Source: Urophycis tenuis (lineage: Eukaryota > Chordata > Actinopteri > Gadiformes > Phycidae). From it: a stretch of 64,000 nucleotides of DNA. Shown piece by piece: positions 49,083-60,089 of this stretch; positions within the stretch are counted from its first letter, which is position 1; each line of letters begins with the position of its first letter. The translations under genes were made by a program, and so were the position numbers. The notes under the pieces were generated by a model. The model saw nothing but the letters and a program-made list of their open reading frames with translations. It did no database searches and was not told the origin of the DNA. The stretch covers positions 910,200 through 974,199 of the forward strand of contig JAXIVH010000042.1 of the NCBI GenBank assembly GCA_036785325.1. Reading direction: 5' to 3'.

Positions 49083-52000
49083 CATTATCTAACTAGTGTT
49101 ACCTAGTGGGCACAACATTATCTAACTAGTGTTACCTAGTGGGCACAACATTATCTAACTAGTGTTACCTAGTGGGGACAACATTATCTAACTAGTATTA
49201 CCTAGTGGGGACAACATTATCTAACTAGTATTACCTAGTGGGGACAACATGATCTAACTAGTGTTACCTAGTGGGGACAACATTATCTAACTAGTGTTAC
49301 CTAGTGGGCACAACATTATCTAACTAGTGTTACCTAGTGGGGACAACATTATCTAACTAGTATTACCTAGTGGGGACAACATTATCTAACTAGTATTACC
49401 TAGTCGGGACAACATGATCTAACTAGTGTTACCTAGTGGGGACAACATTATCTAACTAGTGTTACCTAGTGGGCACAACATTATCTAACTAGTGTTACCT
49501 AGTGGGTACAACATTATCTAACTAGTGTTACCTAGTGGGGACAACATTATCTAACTAGTGTTACCTAGTGGGCACAACATTATCTAACTAGTGTTACCTA
49601 GTGGGCACAGCATTATCTAACTAGTGTTACCTAGTGGGCACAACATTATCTAACTAGTGTTACCTAGTGGGCACAGCATTATCTAACTAGTGTTACCTAG
49701 TGGGGACAACATTATCTAACTAGTGTTACCTAGTGGGGACAACATTATCTAACTAGTGTTACCTAGTGGGGACAACATTATCTAACTAGTGTTACCTAGT
49801 GGGCACAACATTATATAACTAGTGTTACCTAGTGGGGACAACATTATCTAACTAGTGTTACCTAGTGGGGACAACATTATCTAACTAGTGTTACCTAGTG
49901 GGGACAACATTATCTAACTAGTGTTACCTAGTGGGCACAGCATTATCTAACTAGTGTTACCTAGTGGGGACAACATTATCTAACTAGTGTTACCTAGTGG
50001 GCACAACATTATCTAACTAGTGTTACCTAGTGGGCACAACATTATCTAACTAGTGTTACCTAGTGGGGACAACATTATCTAACTAGTATTACCTAGTGGG
50101 GACAACATTATCTAACTAGTATTACCTAGTGGGGACAACATGATCTAACTAGTGTTACCTAGTGGGGACAACATTATCTAACTAGTGTTACCTAGTGGGC
50201 ACAACATTATCTAACTAGTGTTACCTAGTGGGGACAACATTATCTAACTAGTATTACCTAGTGGGGACAACATTATCTAACTAGTATTACCTAGTCGGGA
50301 CAACATGATCTAACTAGTGTTACCTAGTGGGGACAACATTATCTAACTAGTGTTACCTAGTGGGCACAACATTATCTAACTAGTGTTACCTAGTGGGTAC
50401 AACATTATCTAACTAGTGTTACCTAGTGGGGACAACATTATCTAACTAGTGTTACCTAGTGGGCACAACATTATCTAACTAGTGTTACCTAGTGGGCACA
50501 GCATTATCTAACTAGTGTTACCTAGTGGGCACAACATTATCTAACTAGTGTTACCTAGTGGGCACAGCATTATCTAACTAGTGTTACCTAGTGGGGACAA
50601 CATTATCTAACTAGTGTTACCTAGTGGGGACAACATTATCTAACTAGTGTTACCTAGTGGGGACAACATTATCTAACTAGTGTTACCTAGTGGGCACAAC
50701 ATTATATAACTAGTGTTACCTAGTGGGGACAACATTATCTAACTAGTGTTACCTAGTGGGGACAACATTATCTAACTAGTGTTACCTAGTGGGGACAACA
50801 TTATCTAACTAGTGTTACCTAGTGGGCACAGCATTATCTAACTAGTGTTACCTAGTGGGGACAACATTATCTAACTAGTGTTACCTAGTGGGCACAACAT
50901 TATCTAACTAGTGTTACCTAGTGGGTACAACATTATCTAACTAGTGTTACCTAGTGGGGACAACATTATCTAACTAGTGTTACCTAGTGGGCACAACATT
51001 ATCTAACTAGTGTTACCTAGTGGGCACAGCATTATCTAACTAGTGTTACCTAGTGGGCACAACATTATCTAACTAGTGTTACCTAGTGGGCACAGCATTA
51101 TCTAACTAGTGTTACCTAGTGGGGACAACATTATCTAACTAGTGTTACCTAGTGGGGACAACATTATCTAACTAGTGTTACCTAGTGGGGACAACATTAT
51201 CTAACTAGTGTTACCTAGTGGGGACAACATTATCTAACTAGTGTTACCTAGTGGGGACAACATTATCTAACTAGTGTTACCTAGTGGGGACAACATTATC
51301 TAACTAGTGTTACCTAGTGGGCACAACATTATCTAACCAGTGTTACCTAGTGGGCACAACATTATCTAAGCAGTGTTACCTAGTGGGGACAACATAGTGA
51401 GGACCACATTATATAACTAGTGTTACCTAGTGGGGACAACATTATCTAACTAGTGTTACCTAGTGGGGACAACATTATCTAACTAGTGTTACCTAGTGGG
51501 GACAACATTATCTAACCAGTGTTACCTAGTGGGGACAACATTATCTAACCAGTGTTACCTAGTGGGGACAACATTATCTAACTAGTGTTACCTAGTGGGG
51601 ACAACATTATCTAACTAGTGTTACCTAGTGGGGACAACATTATCTAACCAGTGTTACCTAGTGGGGACAACATTATCTAACCAGTGTTACCTAGTGGGGA
51701 CAACATTATCTAACTAGTGTTACCTAGTGGGCACAGCATTATCTAACTAGTGTTACCTAGTGGGCACAGCATTATCTAACTAGTGTTACCTAGTGGGTAC
51801 AACATTATCTAACTAGTGTTACCTAGTGGGGACAACATTATCTAACTAGTGTTACCTAGTGGGGACAACATTATCTAACTAGTGTTACCTAGTGGGGACA
51901 ACATTATATAACTAGTGTTACCTAGTGGGCACAACATTATCTAACTAGTGTTACCTAGTGGGCACAACATTATCTAACTAGTGTTACCTAGTGGGGACAA

Positions 52001-52813
52001 CATTATCTAACTAGTGTTACCTAGTGGGGACAACATTATCTAACCAGTGTTACCTAGTGGGGACAACATTATCTAACCAGTGTTACCTAGTGGGGACAAC
52101 ATTATCTAACTAGTGTTACCTAGTGGGCACAGCATTATCTAACTAGTGTTACCTAGTGGGCACAGCATTATCTAACTAGTGTTACCTAGTGGGGACAACA
52201 TTATCTAACTAGTGTTACCTAGTGGGGACAACATTATCTAACTAGTGTTACCTAGTGGGGACAACCTTATCTAACTAGTGTTACCTAGTGGGGACAACAT
52301 TATCTAACTAGTGTTACCTAGTGGGGACAACATTATATAACTAGTGTTACCTAGTGGGCACAACATTATCTAACTAGTGTTACCTAGTGGGCACAACATT
52401 ATCTAACTAGTGTTACCTAGTGGGGACAACATTATCTAACTAGTGTTACCTAGTGGGGACAACCTTATCTAACTAGTGTTACCTAGTGGGGACAACATTA
52501 TCTAACTAGTGTTACCTAGTGGGCACAGCATTATCTAACTAGTGTTACCTAGTGGGCACAGCATTATCTAACTAGTGTTACCTAGTGGGGACAACCTTAT
52601 CTAACTAGTATTACCTAGTGGGGACAACATTATATAACTAGTGTTACCTAGTGGGCACAACATTATCTAACTAGTGTTACCTAGTGGGCACAACATTATC
52701 TAACTAGTGTTACCTAGTGGGGACAACATTATCTAACTAGTGTTACCTAGTGGGGACAACATTATCTAACTAGTGTTACCTAGTGGGGACAACATTATCT
52801 AACCAGTGTTACC
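49083..52813. repeat. 33-bp minisatellite with 891-bp higher-order repeat, left part
   Basis: About 113 copies of ACATTATCTAACTAGTGTTA plus CCTAGTGGGGACA. Variants (GGGCAC, GGTAC, TAGTATTAC, CATGATC, TATATAAC, AACCAG) recur in the same order 891 bp apart: for example the CGGGACAACATGATC unit at 49405 and 50296, and TTATATAAC at 49811 and 50702. 891 is 27 units, so a 27-unit block was duplicated. The array is interrupted by a gypsy element at 52814. Confidence 0.95.
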
Positions 52814-53286
52814 TGTTACGGTTTCACCTCCACATCCCCTCCCTGCCTCCATAACTCACACCTACCGCACTCGTTCCCAACGAGCTGGCACCCAGCAGAG
52901 CACAGGTGCTCCCAATGGAGCTGATCAGGGGACGAGCCACAGTTGGGAACTGCACACCTGCTTCCAATCATCACCTCACCTTGCTGCCTACAAAGACCCG
53001 GGTCTTCCACTCACACATCGCCAGATCTCTTGATAGATACGCCTGGCAAGTATATCGCTGACTTTGCTATTCGCTCATGCTGAATCTAATTCCTTTGTCT
53101 GGTTTGACGCTTCATTCATGTATTCTCATCCACGTCCTCTGTGTTCCCACAGAACCTGCCCAGGTGTGCCAGCTGAACCCAGGCATCTTGCCTGCTCCAT
53201 CCCCACCCCTGATCATTAAATAAAACGCCCTGCGAGGCATCCTCTCCTGGCCGTGCGCTTGCTTCCTAACTAACACCACCGTTACA
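52814..53286 (+). repeat. gypsy 5' LTR
   Basis: It begins TGTTACGGTTTCACC and ends CACCACCGTTACA. ATTAAATAAAACGCC (53216-53230) is the likely poly(A) signal. It is nearly identical to 57729-58205, differing at T/G near 53115 and C/T near 53012, and lacking the 4-bp ATTC-type insertion near 53239. Confidence 0.95.
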
Positions 53287-53302
53287 GAAGATCTGGCCTT
53301 AG

Positions 53303-54379
53303 ATGGAAGCAGCCGGCTCTGCAAGAGGTACAGTGCCCACTGACGCCACGCTGACAGCCCTCCAACACCAGGGGAGCGTGCTCGCCGACCATGCCCGACT
53401 TCTCCGAGAGGCTTCGGTGGCCATGCAGGCCTCTAACGAGCAACTCCAGGAGGCTCTTCACCGGGACCACACGCTGCAGATGCAGAATCTCACTTCCATG
53501 ATCCAGGCCCTGTCGACCCAGATGGCCACGCTTGCTGTTCCCCCCAGTCTGCCGCCCGCTGACACTGCAGCCCAGGTTCCACCAGCTGCACTGCTCCAAG
53601 CCCCACCCATGGGGCAGCCCCGAGAGCCAAGCCTGGCAAGCCCTCAACCTTTTGATGGGACTTTTTTTCGGCTACGTGGGTTCCTTATGCAGTGTGACCT
53701 GATTTTTCGGCACCAACCCAGCCAGTATTTTTCACCTGCTGCCCGTGTCGCCTTTGTTGCCAACCTGACCACTGGTGAGGCATTGAACTGGGTTCAGGCG
53801 ACTCTCTGCGCCCGCCCAGAGTTGTACGATGACTGTGAGACCTTTTTGGCTGAGTTTAAGAAGGTGTTTGACCATCCCACTGCTGGGCAAGACGTGGGAG
53901 CGAGGCTAACGTCCTCCCATCAGGGCATCCGGACTGTGGCGGCCTACTCCACTGAATTCCGCACCCTCGCAGCTGGGAGTGGGTGGAACGACACAGCACT
54001 CAGGAGCGCGTTTCGCCAGGGACTCAGTGAAGGTATAAAGGATGAGCTTGTGAGAGACAAACCCAGTACCCTAGACGACCTGGTTTCACTCGCCATTGAG
54101 GTGGATGAACGCATCCGAGAACGCAGGAGAGAGAGAGTGCGGAGCCAGTCCAACACATCTGCCCGCGCCTTGCCTACAGTGCTCCCTTGCCATCCCAACT
54201 CTTCAGCTGCTCTGGAGCCAATGATCACCGCCGCTCCCTCTGGTGAGGAGCCCATGCAGGTGGGAAGGGCCCGACTGACCGCAGCAGAAAAGGAGTTCCG
54301 TCGAGCGAAGGGGCTCTGCATGTACTGTGGGCAGAGGGGACACACCCGCCAGGACTGCCCCATCCGGCCAAAAGACTAG
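53303..54379 (+). CDS. gag: gypsy Gag polyprotein, 358 aa
   Basis: This is the structural protein of the retroelement particle. The N-terminal third is coiled-coil-like with Gln/Ala-rich stretches. The middle matches the retrotransposon Gag capsid family, with FDGTFFRLRGFL, the aromatic/leucine pattern FLAEFKKVFDHP and LVSLAIEVDERIRER. A zinc knuckle CMYCGQRGHTRQDCP (CX2CX4HX4C) sits at residues ~340-354 for RNA binding. The ATG is 17 bases after the 5' LTR. The frame is intact, and the stop TAG at 54377 lies just before pol in the -1 frame. Confidence 0.93.
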   Translation: MEAAGSARGTVPTDATLTALQHQGSVLADHARLLREASVAMQASNEQLQEALHRDHTLQMQNLTSMIQALSTQMATLAVPPSLPPADTAAQVPPAALLQAPPMGQPREPSLASPQPFDGTFFRLRGFLMQCDLIFRHQPSQYFSPAARVAFVANLTTGEALNWVQATLCARPELYDDCETFLAEFKKVFDHPTAGQDVGARLTSSHQGIRTVAAYSTEFRTLAAGSGWNDTALRSAFRQGLSEGIKDELVRDKPSTLDDLVSLAIEVDERIRERRRERVRSQSNTSARALPTVLPCHPNSSAALEPMITAAPSGEEPMQVGRARLTAAEKEFRRAKGLCMYCGQRGHTRQDCPIRPKD

Positions 54380-54405
54380 GCTTACCTGCGACACGGGGTC
54401 TCCTG

Positions 54406-57400
54406 GTGAGCCGATTATCACACCCCTCTCCTACCTCCGGTTCAGCTAGATTCCAAGCCACCCTCTCCTGGCAGGGGCAGACCATCTCTGTTGGCGCCCT
54501 CATCGACTCGGGTGCCGACGAGAGCTTCATTGATGACCACTTCGCCCGCCAGATGGCCATTCCCCTAGTCCTCCTGAACCCCACTATCCCCGTCCAAGCT
54601 ATCGACGGACATAGCTTGGGGCCTATAACCCATCGCACCTGTCCTCGCACCCTCACCCTCTCGGGGAACCACGTGGAGGAGATCCAACTCCTCATCATCA
54701 AGTCTCCCCGGGCTCCTCTCATCCTTGGCAGGCCCTGGCTTGAGCTCCACGTTCCACACCTCAACTTCGGCCAGGCGCAGGTTCTCAGCTGGAGCACCGC
54801 CTGCCACGCTCGCTGTCTCCGCACCGCCCGGTCTTCCCGGCATCCTGACCGTCCTGCACCAGAACCACCTAACCTGTCATTTGTCCCCACCATCTACCAT
54901 GACCTTGGTGAGGCCTTCAGCAAGGAACGGGCCAGAACACTGCCCCCCCACCGGCCCTACGACTGTGCCATCGAGCCTCTCCCCGGTGCGAGACTTCCAG
55001 CCAGTCGCCTCTACAACCTGACTCTTCCGGAGAAGGGGGCAATGGACCGTTATCTCACGGAATGCCTGGCCGAGGGTCTCATCCGTCCCTCACGTTCCCT
55101 GGTGGCAGCGGGGTTCTTCTTCGTCAAGAAGAAAGGGGGCGACCTTCGGCCCTGTATTGACTTTCGGGGGCTGAACAACATCACCACCAGGAACCAGTAC
55201 CCTCTCCCCCTCATGAGCGCCAACTTCGAACCCCTCCTTCAGGCGAACATCTTCACGAAGTTGGACCTCCGCAATGCCTACCACCTGGTCCGGATCCGGG
55301 AGGGGGATGAGTGGAAGACTGCGTTCAAGACCCCTCGTGGCCACTACGAGTACCTGGTGATGCCCTTCGGGCTAACCAATGCCCCCGGAGTCTTCCAAGA
55401 GATGATGAATGACATCCTCCGTGACATGCTGGATATATTTGTTGTCCTTTATCTGGATGACATCTTAGTATTCTCCCGGAGCCTTGAGGAACACACCCAA
55501 CATGTTCGCCTGGTCATCCAACGCCTGCTGGAGAACCGGCTCTACCTCAAGGCTGAGAAGTGCATCTTCCACGCCCCCTCTGTTGAGTTTCTGGGTCTCA
55601 TTGTGAAGGCTGGGCAGACCCAACCAGACCCCCGGAAGATCCAGAGCATCATAGAGTGGCCGCAGCCCACCAATAGGAAGCAGCTCCAGAGTTTCCTGGG
55701 CTTTTCAAATTTCTACCGGCGATTTGTCCGGAACTACAGCCAAGTAGCTGCCCCCTTGACGGCCCTCACATCCACTCTGCACCCTTTTACCTGGACACCA
55801 GCGGCCAGTGTGGCCTTCGCCGACCTCAAGAGGCGTTTCACCTCCGCTCCAATCCTGACCAACCCAGACCCTTCAAGGCCCTTTGTGGTAGAGGTGGACG
55901 CTTCAGATACTGGCATCGGGGGGGTCCTGTCACAACAGTCAGCTGCTGACCAGAAGCTTCACCCCTGTGCCTTCTTCTCACGTCGTTACACCCCCGCCGA
56001 GACCAACTACGACATTGGTAACAGAGAGCTGCTGGCTGTTGTAGGGGCTTTCGAAGAGTGGCGGCACTGGCTGGAGGGCGCGGAGCATTCTGTCACGGTC
56101 TGGACAGACCACCGCAAGCTTACCTACCTCCGTACGGCCAAGCGGCTGAACTCCCGCCAGGCGCGCTGGGCCCTGTTCCTCGGCCGTTTTAACTTCCACA
56201 TCACATACCGGCCGGGAACCAAGAACACCAAGGCCGACGCACTGTCCCGAGTCCATTCGGTGGAGAAGGACCCCGTCTCCCCCGCTGCCATCCTCCCTGC
56301 TTCCCAGGTGATCGGGGCCATCACCATGAACATCGAGGCCGTCGTCAGGCGGGCTCAACGCACCCAGCCTGACCCCCGCACGGGTCCACAGAACCGCCTC
56401 TTCGTGCCCGATCGTGCCAGGTCCCAGGTCCTGCAGTGGGGACATGCCAGCCGGTTCGCGTGTCATCCCGGAGTTCACCGTACTCTGTCCTTCCTGCGTC
56501 GGAGGTTCTGGTGGCCCACCATGTTGGCGGATGTGAGGGAGTTTGTCATAGCCTGTCCGGTCTGTGCTCGAAGCAAGCCCTCTCATCAGCCACCGGCTGG
56601 CTTGCTCCATCCCCTGCCAGTTCCCCAGAGACCTTGGTCCCACATTGCGGTGGATTTTGTAACCGGTCTGCCCCTCTCTCATGAGAACACCACTGTGCTC
56701 ACGGTCGTAGATCGGTTCTCTAAGGCGGTGCACCTCATCGCCCTCCCTAAGCTCCCTTCCTCACTGGAGACTGCGGAGCTCCTGATGCAGCATGTCTACC
56801 GCCTCCACGGCCTACCCTCGGACATCGTCAGTGACCGCGGACCCCAGTTTACCTCTCAGGTCTGGCGGGCGCTCTGCAAGGAATTGGGGGCTACGGTCAG
56901 CCTGTCATCGGGCTACCACCCTCAATCGAACGGCCAAGCGGAGAGGAGCAACCAAAGTCTGGAGACGGCCCTCCGCTGCATCTCTGCTCTCCACCCCTCC
57001 TCCTGGAGCAAGGACCTACCCTGGGTGGAGTACTCACTCAATGCCATGACCAGTTCGGCTAATGGGAAATCTCCATTCGAGTGCTCTCTTGGCTACCAAC
57101 CTCCCCTCTTCTCACTGCAGGAGGAGGAGGCCACAGTCCCATCAGTGCAGGCGCATCTCCGTCGGTGTCGTCAGGTGTGGGGAGCGGTGCGCACAGCCCT
57201 GGGTAGAGCTACGGAACGCGCTCGTCGGGGGGCTAACCAGCATCGGACCCCTGCTCCGGAGTACCAGGTGGGCCAACAAGTGTGGCTTTCCACTGCCGAT
57301 CTCCCGCTCCAGGCAACCTCTGGGAAGCTGGCGTCAAGATACATCGGCCCATATGAGATTGAGCGCATCATCAACCCCGTCGCCGTCCGCCTCAAGCTTC

Positions 57401-57948
57401 CCATGTCCCTGCGACGGGTCCATCCGGCATTCCATGTGTCCAAGATCAAGCCATATTCCTCGAGCCCACTCTCACCTACCCCCCCAGCTCCACCCCCCCC
57501 TCAGATGGTCGATGGCCACCCCCAGTGGCTGGTCCGGCGGTTGCTGAAGGTTCGTCGCCAAGGCCGCGGTTTCCAGTATCTGGTGGACTGGAAGGGGTAT
57601 GGTCCAGAGGAACGGAGCTGGGTGTCCCGCCGGCTGATCATGAATCCGGATCTCCTCCGCGACTTCTATCGTGCCCATCCTGAAGCCCCTGGACGGTCGC
57701 CAGGGGGCTCCCGTCGGGGGGGGGGTCCTGTTACGGTTTCACCTCCACATCCCCTCCCTGCCTCCATAACTCACACCTACCGCACTCGTTCCCAACGAGC
57801 TGGCACCCAGCAGAGCACAGGTGCTCCCAATGGAGCTGATCAGGGGACGAGCCACAGTTGGGAACTGCACACCTGCTTCCAATCATCACCTCACCTTGCT
57901 GCCTACAAAGACCCGGGTCTTCCACTCATACATCGCCAGATCTCTTGA
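54406..57948 (+). CDS. pol: gypsy Pol polyprotein (protease-RT-RNase H-integrase-chromodomain), 1180 codons
   Basis: Pol is one uninterrupted frame, offset by -1 from gag and open upstream of 54406, so it is probably made by -1 frameshifting or readthrough; 54406 is a GTG, not a demonstrated start. Order: aspartic protease ALIDSGADESF (~residue 31-41); reverse transcriptase with FTKLDLRNAYH, MPFGLTNAP and the catalytic VLYLDDILVFS (~350); RNase H with VEVDASDTGIGG; the integrase HHCC zinc region (HPGVHR..., CPVCARSK); a DD35E core with IAVDFVTGLP, VSDRGPQFTS and SNGQAERSN; and a chromodomain YLVDWKGYGPEERSWV near the C terminus. All catalytic residues I looked for are present. The frame continues about 220 bases into the 3' LTR. 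Confidence 0.95.
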   Translation: MSRLSHPSPTSGSARFQATLSWQGQTISVGALIDSGADESFIDDHFARQMAIPLVLLNPTIPVQAIDGHSLGPITHRTCPRTLTLSGNHVEEIQLLIIKSPRAPLILGRPWLELHVPHLNFGQAQVLSWSTACHARCLRTARSSRHPDRPAPEPPNLSFVPTIYHDLGEAFSKERARTLPPHRPYDCAIEPLPGARLPASRLYNLTLPEKGAMDRYLTECLAEGLIRPSRSLVAAGFFFVKKKGGDLRPCIDFRGLNNITTRNQYPLPLMSANFEPLLQANIFTKLDLRNAYHLVRIREGDEWKTAFKTPRGHYEYLVMPFGLTNAPGVFQEMMNDILRDMLDIFVVLYLDDILVFSRSLEEHTQHVRLVIQRLLENRLYLKAEKCIFHAPSVEFLGLIVKAGQTQPDPRKIQSIIEWPQPTNRKQLQSFLGFSNFYRRFVRNYSQVAAPLTALTSTLHPFTWTPAASVAFADLKRRFTSAPILTNPDPSRPFVVEVDASDTGIGGVLSQQSAADQKLHPCAFFSRRYTPAETNYDIGNRELLAVVGAFEEWRHWLEGAEHSVTVWTDHRKLTYLRTAKRLNSRQARWALFLGRFNFHITYRPGTKNTKADALSRVHSVEKDPVSPAAILPASQVIGAITMNIEAVVRRAQRTQPDPRTGPQNRLFVPDRARSQVLQWGHASRFACHPGVHRTLSFLRRRFWWPTMLADVREFVIACPVCARSKPSHQPPAGLLHPLPVPQRPWSHIAVDFVTGLPLSHENTTVLTVVDRFSKAVHLIALPKLPSSLETAELLMQHVYRLHGLPSDIVSDRGPQFTSQVWRALCKELGATVSLSSGYHPQSNGQAERSNQSLETALRCISALHPSSWSKDLPWVEYSLNAMTSSANGKSPFECSLGYQPPLFSLQEEEATVPSVQAHLRRCRQVWGAVRTALGRATERARRGANQHRTPAPEYQVGQQVWLSTADLPLQATSGKLASRYIGPYEIERIINPVAVRLKLPMSLRRVHPAFHVSKIKPYSSSPLSPTPPAPPPPQMVDGHPQWLVRRLLKVRRQGRGFQYLVDWKGYGPEERSWVSRRLIMNPDLLRDFYRAHPEAPGRSPGGSRRGGGPVTVSPPHPLPASITHTYRTRSQRAGTQQSTGAPNGADQGTSHSWELHTCFQSSPHLAAYKDPGLPLIHRQIS

Positions 57949-58205
57949 TAGATACGCCTGGCAAGTATATCGCTGACTTTGCTATTCGCTCATGCTGAAT
58001 CTAATTCCTTTGTCTGGTTTGACGCTTCATGCATGTATTCTCATCCACGTCCTCTGTGTTCCCACAGAACCTGCCCAGGTGTGCCAGCTGAACCCAGGCA
58101 TCTTGCCTGCTCCATCCCCACCCCTGATCATTAAATAAAACGCCCTGCGAGGCATTCATCCTCTCCTGGCCGTGCGCTTGCTTCCTAACTAACACCACCG
58201 TTACA
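57729..58205 (+). repeat. gypsy 3' LTR
   Basis: 477 bp, starting TGTTACGG directly after a G-rich tract and ending ACCGTTACA. It matches the 5' LTR at 52814-53286 almost base for base. Confidence 0.95.
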
Positions 58206-59893
58206 GTTACCTAGTGGGCACAACATTATCTAACTAGTGTTACCTAGTGGGGACAACATAGTGAGGACCACATTATATAACTAGTGTTACCTAGTGGGGA
58301 CAACATTATCTAACTAGTGTTACCTAGTGGGGACAACATTATCTAACTAGTGTTACCTAGTGGGGACAACATTATCTAACTAGTGTTACCTAGTGGGGAC
58401 AACATTATCTAACCAGTGTTACCTAGTGGGGACAACATTATCTAACTAGTTACCTAGTGGGGACAACCTTATCTAACTAGTGTTACCTAGTGGGGACAAC
58501 ATTATCTAACTAGTGTTACCTAGTGGGGACAACATGATCTAACTAGTGTTACCTAGTGGGGACAACATTATCTAACTAGTGTTACCTAGTGGGCACAGCA
58601 TTATCTAACTAGTGTTACCTAGTGGGGACAACCTTATCTAACTAGTGTTACCTAGTGGGGACAACATTATCTAACTAGTGTTACCTAGTGGGGACAACAT
58701 TATCTAACTAGTGTTACCTAGTGGGCACAACATTATCGAACTAGTGTTACCTAGTGGGGACAACATTATCTAACTAGTGTTACCTAGTGGGCACAGCATT
58801 ATCTAACTAGTGTTACCTAGTGGGCACAGCATTATCTAACTAGTGTTACCTAGTGGGGACAACATTATCTAACTAGTGTTACCTAGTGGGGACAACATTA
58901 TCTAACTAGTGTTACCTAGTGGGGACAACATTATCTAACTAGTGTTACCTAGTGGGGACAACCTTATCTAACTAGTGTTACCTAGTGGGGACAACATTAT
59001 CTAACTAGTGTTACCTAGTGGGGACAACATTATCTAACTAGTGTTACCTAGTGGGCACAACATTATATAACTAGTGTTACCTAGTGGGGACAACATTATC
59101 TAACTAGTATTACCTAGTGGGGACAACATTATCTAACTAGTGTTACCTAGTGGGCACAACATTATCTAACTAGTGTTACCTAGTGGGGACAACATTATCT
59201 AACTAGTATTACCTAATGGGGACAACATTATCTAACTAGTGTTACCTAGTGGGCACAACATTATCTAACTAGTGTTACCTAGTGGGCACAACATTATCTA
59301 ACTAGTGTTACCTAGTGGGCACAGCAATATCTAACTAGTGTTACCTAGTGGGGACAACATTATCTAACTAGTGTTACCTAGTGGGGACAACATTATCTAA
59401 CTAGTGTTACCTAATGGGGACAACATTATCTAACTAGTATTACCTAGTGGGCACAACATTATATAACTAGTGTTACCTAGTGGGCACAACCTTATCTAAC
59501 TAGTGTTACCTAGTGGGGACAACATTATCTAACTAGTGTTACCTAGTGGGGACAACATTATCTAACTAGTGTTACCTAGTGGGCACAACATTATATAACT
59601 AGTGTTACCTAGTGGGGACAACATTAACTAGTGTTACCTAGTGGGGACAACATTATCTAACTAGTGTTACCTAATGGGGACAACATTATCTAACTAGTGT
59701 TACCTAGTGGGCACAACATTATATAACTAGTGTTACCTAGTGGGGACAACATTATCTAACTAGTGTTACCTAGTGGGCACAACATTATATAACTAGTGTT
59801 ACCTAGTGGGGACAACATTATCTAACTAGTGTTACCTAGTGGGCACAACATTATATAACTAGTGTTACCTAATGGGGACAACATTAACTAACT
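58206..59893. repeat. 33-bp minisatellite, right part
   Basis: About 51 more copies of the unit at 49083-52813, with a few shortened units (for example near 58445 and 59625) and CCTAATGGG variants near the end. The array stops at ATTAACTAACTAGGG. Confidence 0.95.
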
Positions 59894-60089
59894 AGGGTTA
59901 GTTAGTAAGTAAGGGAAGTTTAGTGTTAGGACCTTTCGGTCTTTATAAGTCATTCTCAGTATTTTTTAGATGATATTTGTTTTTGACCTATGGTAAAAAG
60001 GAGCATCATATGACTGTATGACTGCAACATATGACTGTATTAACACCTTCGGGTGCAGTGGCACCTGTGATGTGGATTTTCCACCAGAT

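Larger units (their letters stand above)
52814..58205 (+). mobile_element. Ty3/gypsy chromovirus, near-intact, young
   Basis: Two LTRs (473 and 477 bp) flank gag and pol frames, inserted in the 33-bp minisatellite. The flanks share (G)TTACC (52808-52813 and 58206-58211), a 5- to 6-bp target duplication. The LTRs differ by only two substitutions and one 4-bp indel by my reading, so insertion is recent. A G-rich polypurine-like tract (57714-57725) precedes the right LTR. Integrase is followed by a chromodomain, which places it among chromodomain-bearing gypsy elements (chromoviruses, as in fish sushi-type elements). No env gene. Confidence 0.96.

Noticed and set aside
53303..57948. Domesticated gag-pol host gene
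   Set aside because: Flanking near-identical LTRs and a target duplication show an ordinary recent retrotransposon.
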